NCBI GenBank assembly: GCA_016786495.1
Contig: JAEUUJ010000050.1
Coordinates: forward strand, 62,001-126,000
Length of the DNA: 64,000 bases
Origin: Cyclobacteriaceae bacterium
GTDB lineage: Bacteria; Bacteroidota; Bacteroidia; Cytophagales; Cyclobacteriaceae
Direction: 5' to 3'
Shown: positions 62,739 to 64,000 of the stretch, one piece after another
How the letters are laid out: each line of letters begins with the position of its first letter
How positions within the stretch are numbered: the first letter of the stretch is position 1
The notes under the pieces: model-generated
Databases searched by the model: none
Seen by the model: the letters and a program-made list of their open reading frames with translations, nothing else
Told to the model about the DNA's origin: nothing
Made by a program: the position numbers and the translations under genes

Positions 62739-62838
62739 ATTTGGTTTTGATTACCAATGGCATCCACCGCAATCCGCACCGGATTTTAGTGTAACAATTT
62801 CTACCTTTAACCAGGTATTAAATATTTCTTTCCCCAGA

Positions 62839-64000
62839 ATGGAGATATCCATGAACATGCTGATGTTCATCTCGGCTCTCGGCATACTTCAGGCCGCGGT
62901 GCTGTCGGGTGTTGTCTATTTTCATCCCCGAAGCGATCACTCCGTCAGCAGATTTTTGGCGCTGCATATCTTCTTTTTTTGTATTCCAATGTGTACACCG
63001 CTTGTTCAGCAATTTGTTTCCTGGCAGGCCATGTTTTTTATGGACCCGTTTCCTATGCTCAACGGCCCTATGCTATACCTGTATGTAAGAAGCTTTAAGG
63101 AAGATATCACGTGGCGGAAAGCCTGGCCACATTTAATCCTGTTCTTTATTTACGGAGTTATTGATACGCAATTGTTTTTTCATTTTACAGAAGTGTATCC
63201 ACCCGGACATGCGGTGCCGGAAGAGGTTGTGCATAATCCAATGTCAATCTTGCGTGTATGTATCAGGCTTGTGCAGCTTGTGGTTTACTATTTTTTAGCG
63301 TTGAATGCGTTGAATACATACCAGCGCTCTATCCAGCAGTTATTTTCAGAAACCAGTAAGATCAGTCTGGCATGGGTACGGTGGCATATCAAGGGATATT
63401 TAATTCTTGTATTCGCCATGGTTGGATTATATTTTATAATACTCCAAATGCCGGAATATTTTGCGATGATTCTCCTGATCAATACTTCTTTGGTTACTCC
63501 TTACATATATATCATAACATTTAGGGGAGTGACACAATCAACGTTATGGCAATTTCAGGGCTTGAAAAAGGAAGAGGTGGAGGAAAAGCTTCATCAGGCA
63601 GAAGAACTTGAAAGACTGGTGCATGAACCTAAAAGCCAAAAGATTCCATCACTCGGAACGGAACGTACAAATGATATTGTTGCGCGTACCACAGCCTTAA
63701 TGGAAGAAGGCCGGATATACCTGCGAACTGATCTCACGTTGCAAAATCTGGCTGATCAATTACATACTCCTGCGTACCAGGTGTCGCAGGCTATCAATGA
63801 GGGAATGGGCAAGACTTTTTACGACCTGGTGAATGGTTATCGCATCGAAGAAGCTAAGCGCTTGTTGCTTGATCCTAAAACAAAGAACACAAAAATTATT
63901 GCAGTCGGTCTTGACTCAGGCTTTAATTCCAAAACAACATTTAATACCGTGTTTAAAAAGTTTACGGGTTATACACCAACCGATTTTCGCGAGCTGCATG
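62839..64000 (+). CDS. AraC-family regulator with N-terminal membrane sensor, cut by window end
   Basis: An open frame of 387 residues that runs off the window. The N-terminal half (about 1-240) has six or seven hydrophobic segments (LMFISALGILQAAVLSGVVYF first). A charged coil follows (KKEEVEEKLHQAEELERL, near 245), then an AraC/XylS DNA-binding domain (about 290 to the end): LTLQNLADQLHTPAYQVSQAI is the first helix-turn-helix and IIAVGLDSGFNSKTTFNTVFKKFTGYTP the second. Such membrane AraC regulators are common in Cytophagales. The start may be ATG 62839 or, with GGAG before it, ATG 62851. Only the last few residues are missing. No target is known. Confidence 0.88.
   Translation, partial: MEISMNMLMFISALGILQAAVLSGVVYFHPRSDHSVSRFLALHIFFFCIPMCTPLVQQFVSWQAMFFMDPFPMLNGPMLYLYVRSFKEDITWRKAWPHLILFFIYGVIDTQLFFHFTEVYPPGHAVPEEVVHNPMSILRVCIRLVQLVVYYFLALNALNTYQRSIQQLFSETSKISLAWVRWHIKGYLILVFAMVGLYFIILQMPEYFAMILLINTSLVTPYIYIITFRGVTQSTLWQFQGLKKEEVEEKLHQAEELERLVHEPKSQKIPSLGTERTNDIVARTTALMEEGRIYLRTDLTLQNLADQLHTPAYQVSQAINEGMGKTFYDLVNGYRIEEAKRLLLDPKTKNTKIIAVGLDSGFNSKTTFNTVFKKFTGYTPTDFRELH

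Overview
The window is a stretch of a Bacteroidota chromosome, most likely order Cytophagales. The evidence is an alternative complex III / cytochrome oxidase locus in Bacteroidota order, several promoters of the TTTG-N19/20-TAnnTTTG type, a type IX secretion (T9SS) C-terminal sorting domain, the long form of IspG, and many lipoproteins and outer-membrane barrels. No prophage, insertion sequence, CRISPR array or restriction system was found. It is chromosomal sequence with one unusual 17-kb operon in the middle.

1-10 kb, plus strand: a respiratory locus. It starts inside the monoheme cytochrome subunit of alternative complex III (ActE), then actF, coxB, coxA, ctaA, ctaB, two subunit III genes, subunit IV, a Sco-like thioredoxin-fold protein without its cysteine pair, a DUF420 (CtaM-like) protein, a small exported CxxC protein and a DUF983 zinc-ribbon membrane protein. 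Together they pass electrons from quinol to oxygen and make and insert heme A and copper.

10-22.5 kb: an orphan 1203-residue NtrY-like sensor kinase, an MlaE/MlaF-type ABC pair, a short-chain dehydrogenase, long-form ispG with a small membrane protein, a Lys/Asp-rich lipoprotein, a degenerate SRAP protein with a YheT hydrolase, a decayed four-helix-bundle (S23-like) gene, a YfiT/DinB protein and a TerC membrane protein.

22.6-40.1 kb, minus strand: six tightly packed genes. In transcription order they are a 12-TM transporter-fold/HEAT/cyclic-nucleotide-binding-like fusion, a protein of three TIR-like or Rossmann-like domains, an nSTAND1-type NTPase with a membrane anchor and WD40 propeller, an outer-membrane barrel, a lipoprotein and a 2372-residue repeat-rich T9SS surface protein. 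Gaps are 11 and 4 nt, then two ATGA overlaps, then 50 nt. A perfect 8+3+8 palindrome lies upstream. The gene order suggests an envelope-spanning sensing or signalling apparatus running from cytoplasm to cell surface. It is the best candidate here for an undescribed system; its function is inference only.

40.3-64 kb: queA, menC-like enolase, small lipoproteins, a DoxX-like protein, an Arc-type repressor with a PH-like membrane protein and an SPFH protein behind a consensus promoter, a bestrophin, an outer-membrane gluzincin/propeller/barrel protein, pdhC with two lipoyl domains, hslV, two M1 peptidases around an AI-2E transporter, a class III aminotransferase, a DnaJ-TPR protein, a dispersed-repeat patch, gapA, tRNA-Glu(TTC) with its own promoter and terminator, and an AraC-type membrane regulator cut by the window end.

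Many long frames that overlap these genes on the opposite strand are coding shadows and are left out. Several start codons were moved inward to an ATG or a signal peptide; the reason is given in each entry.
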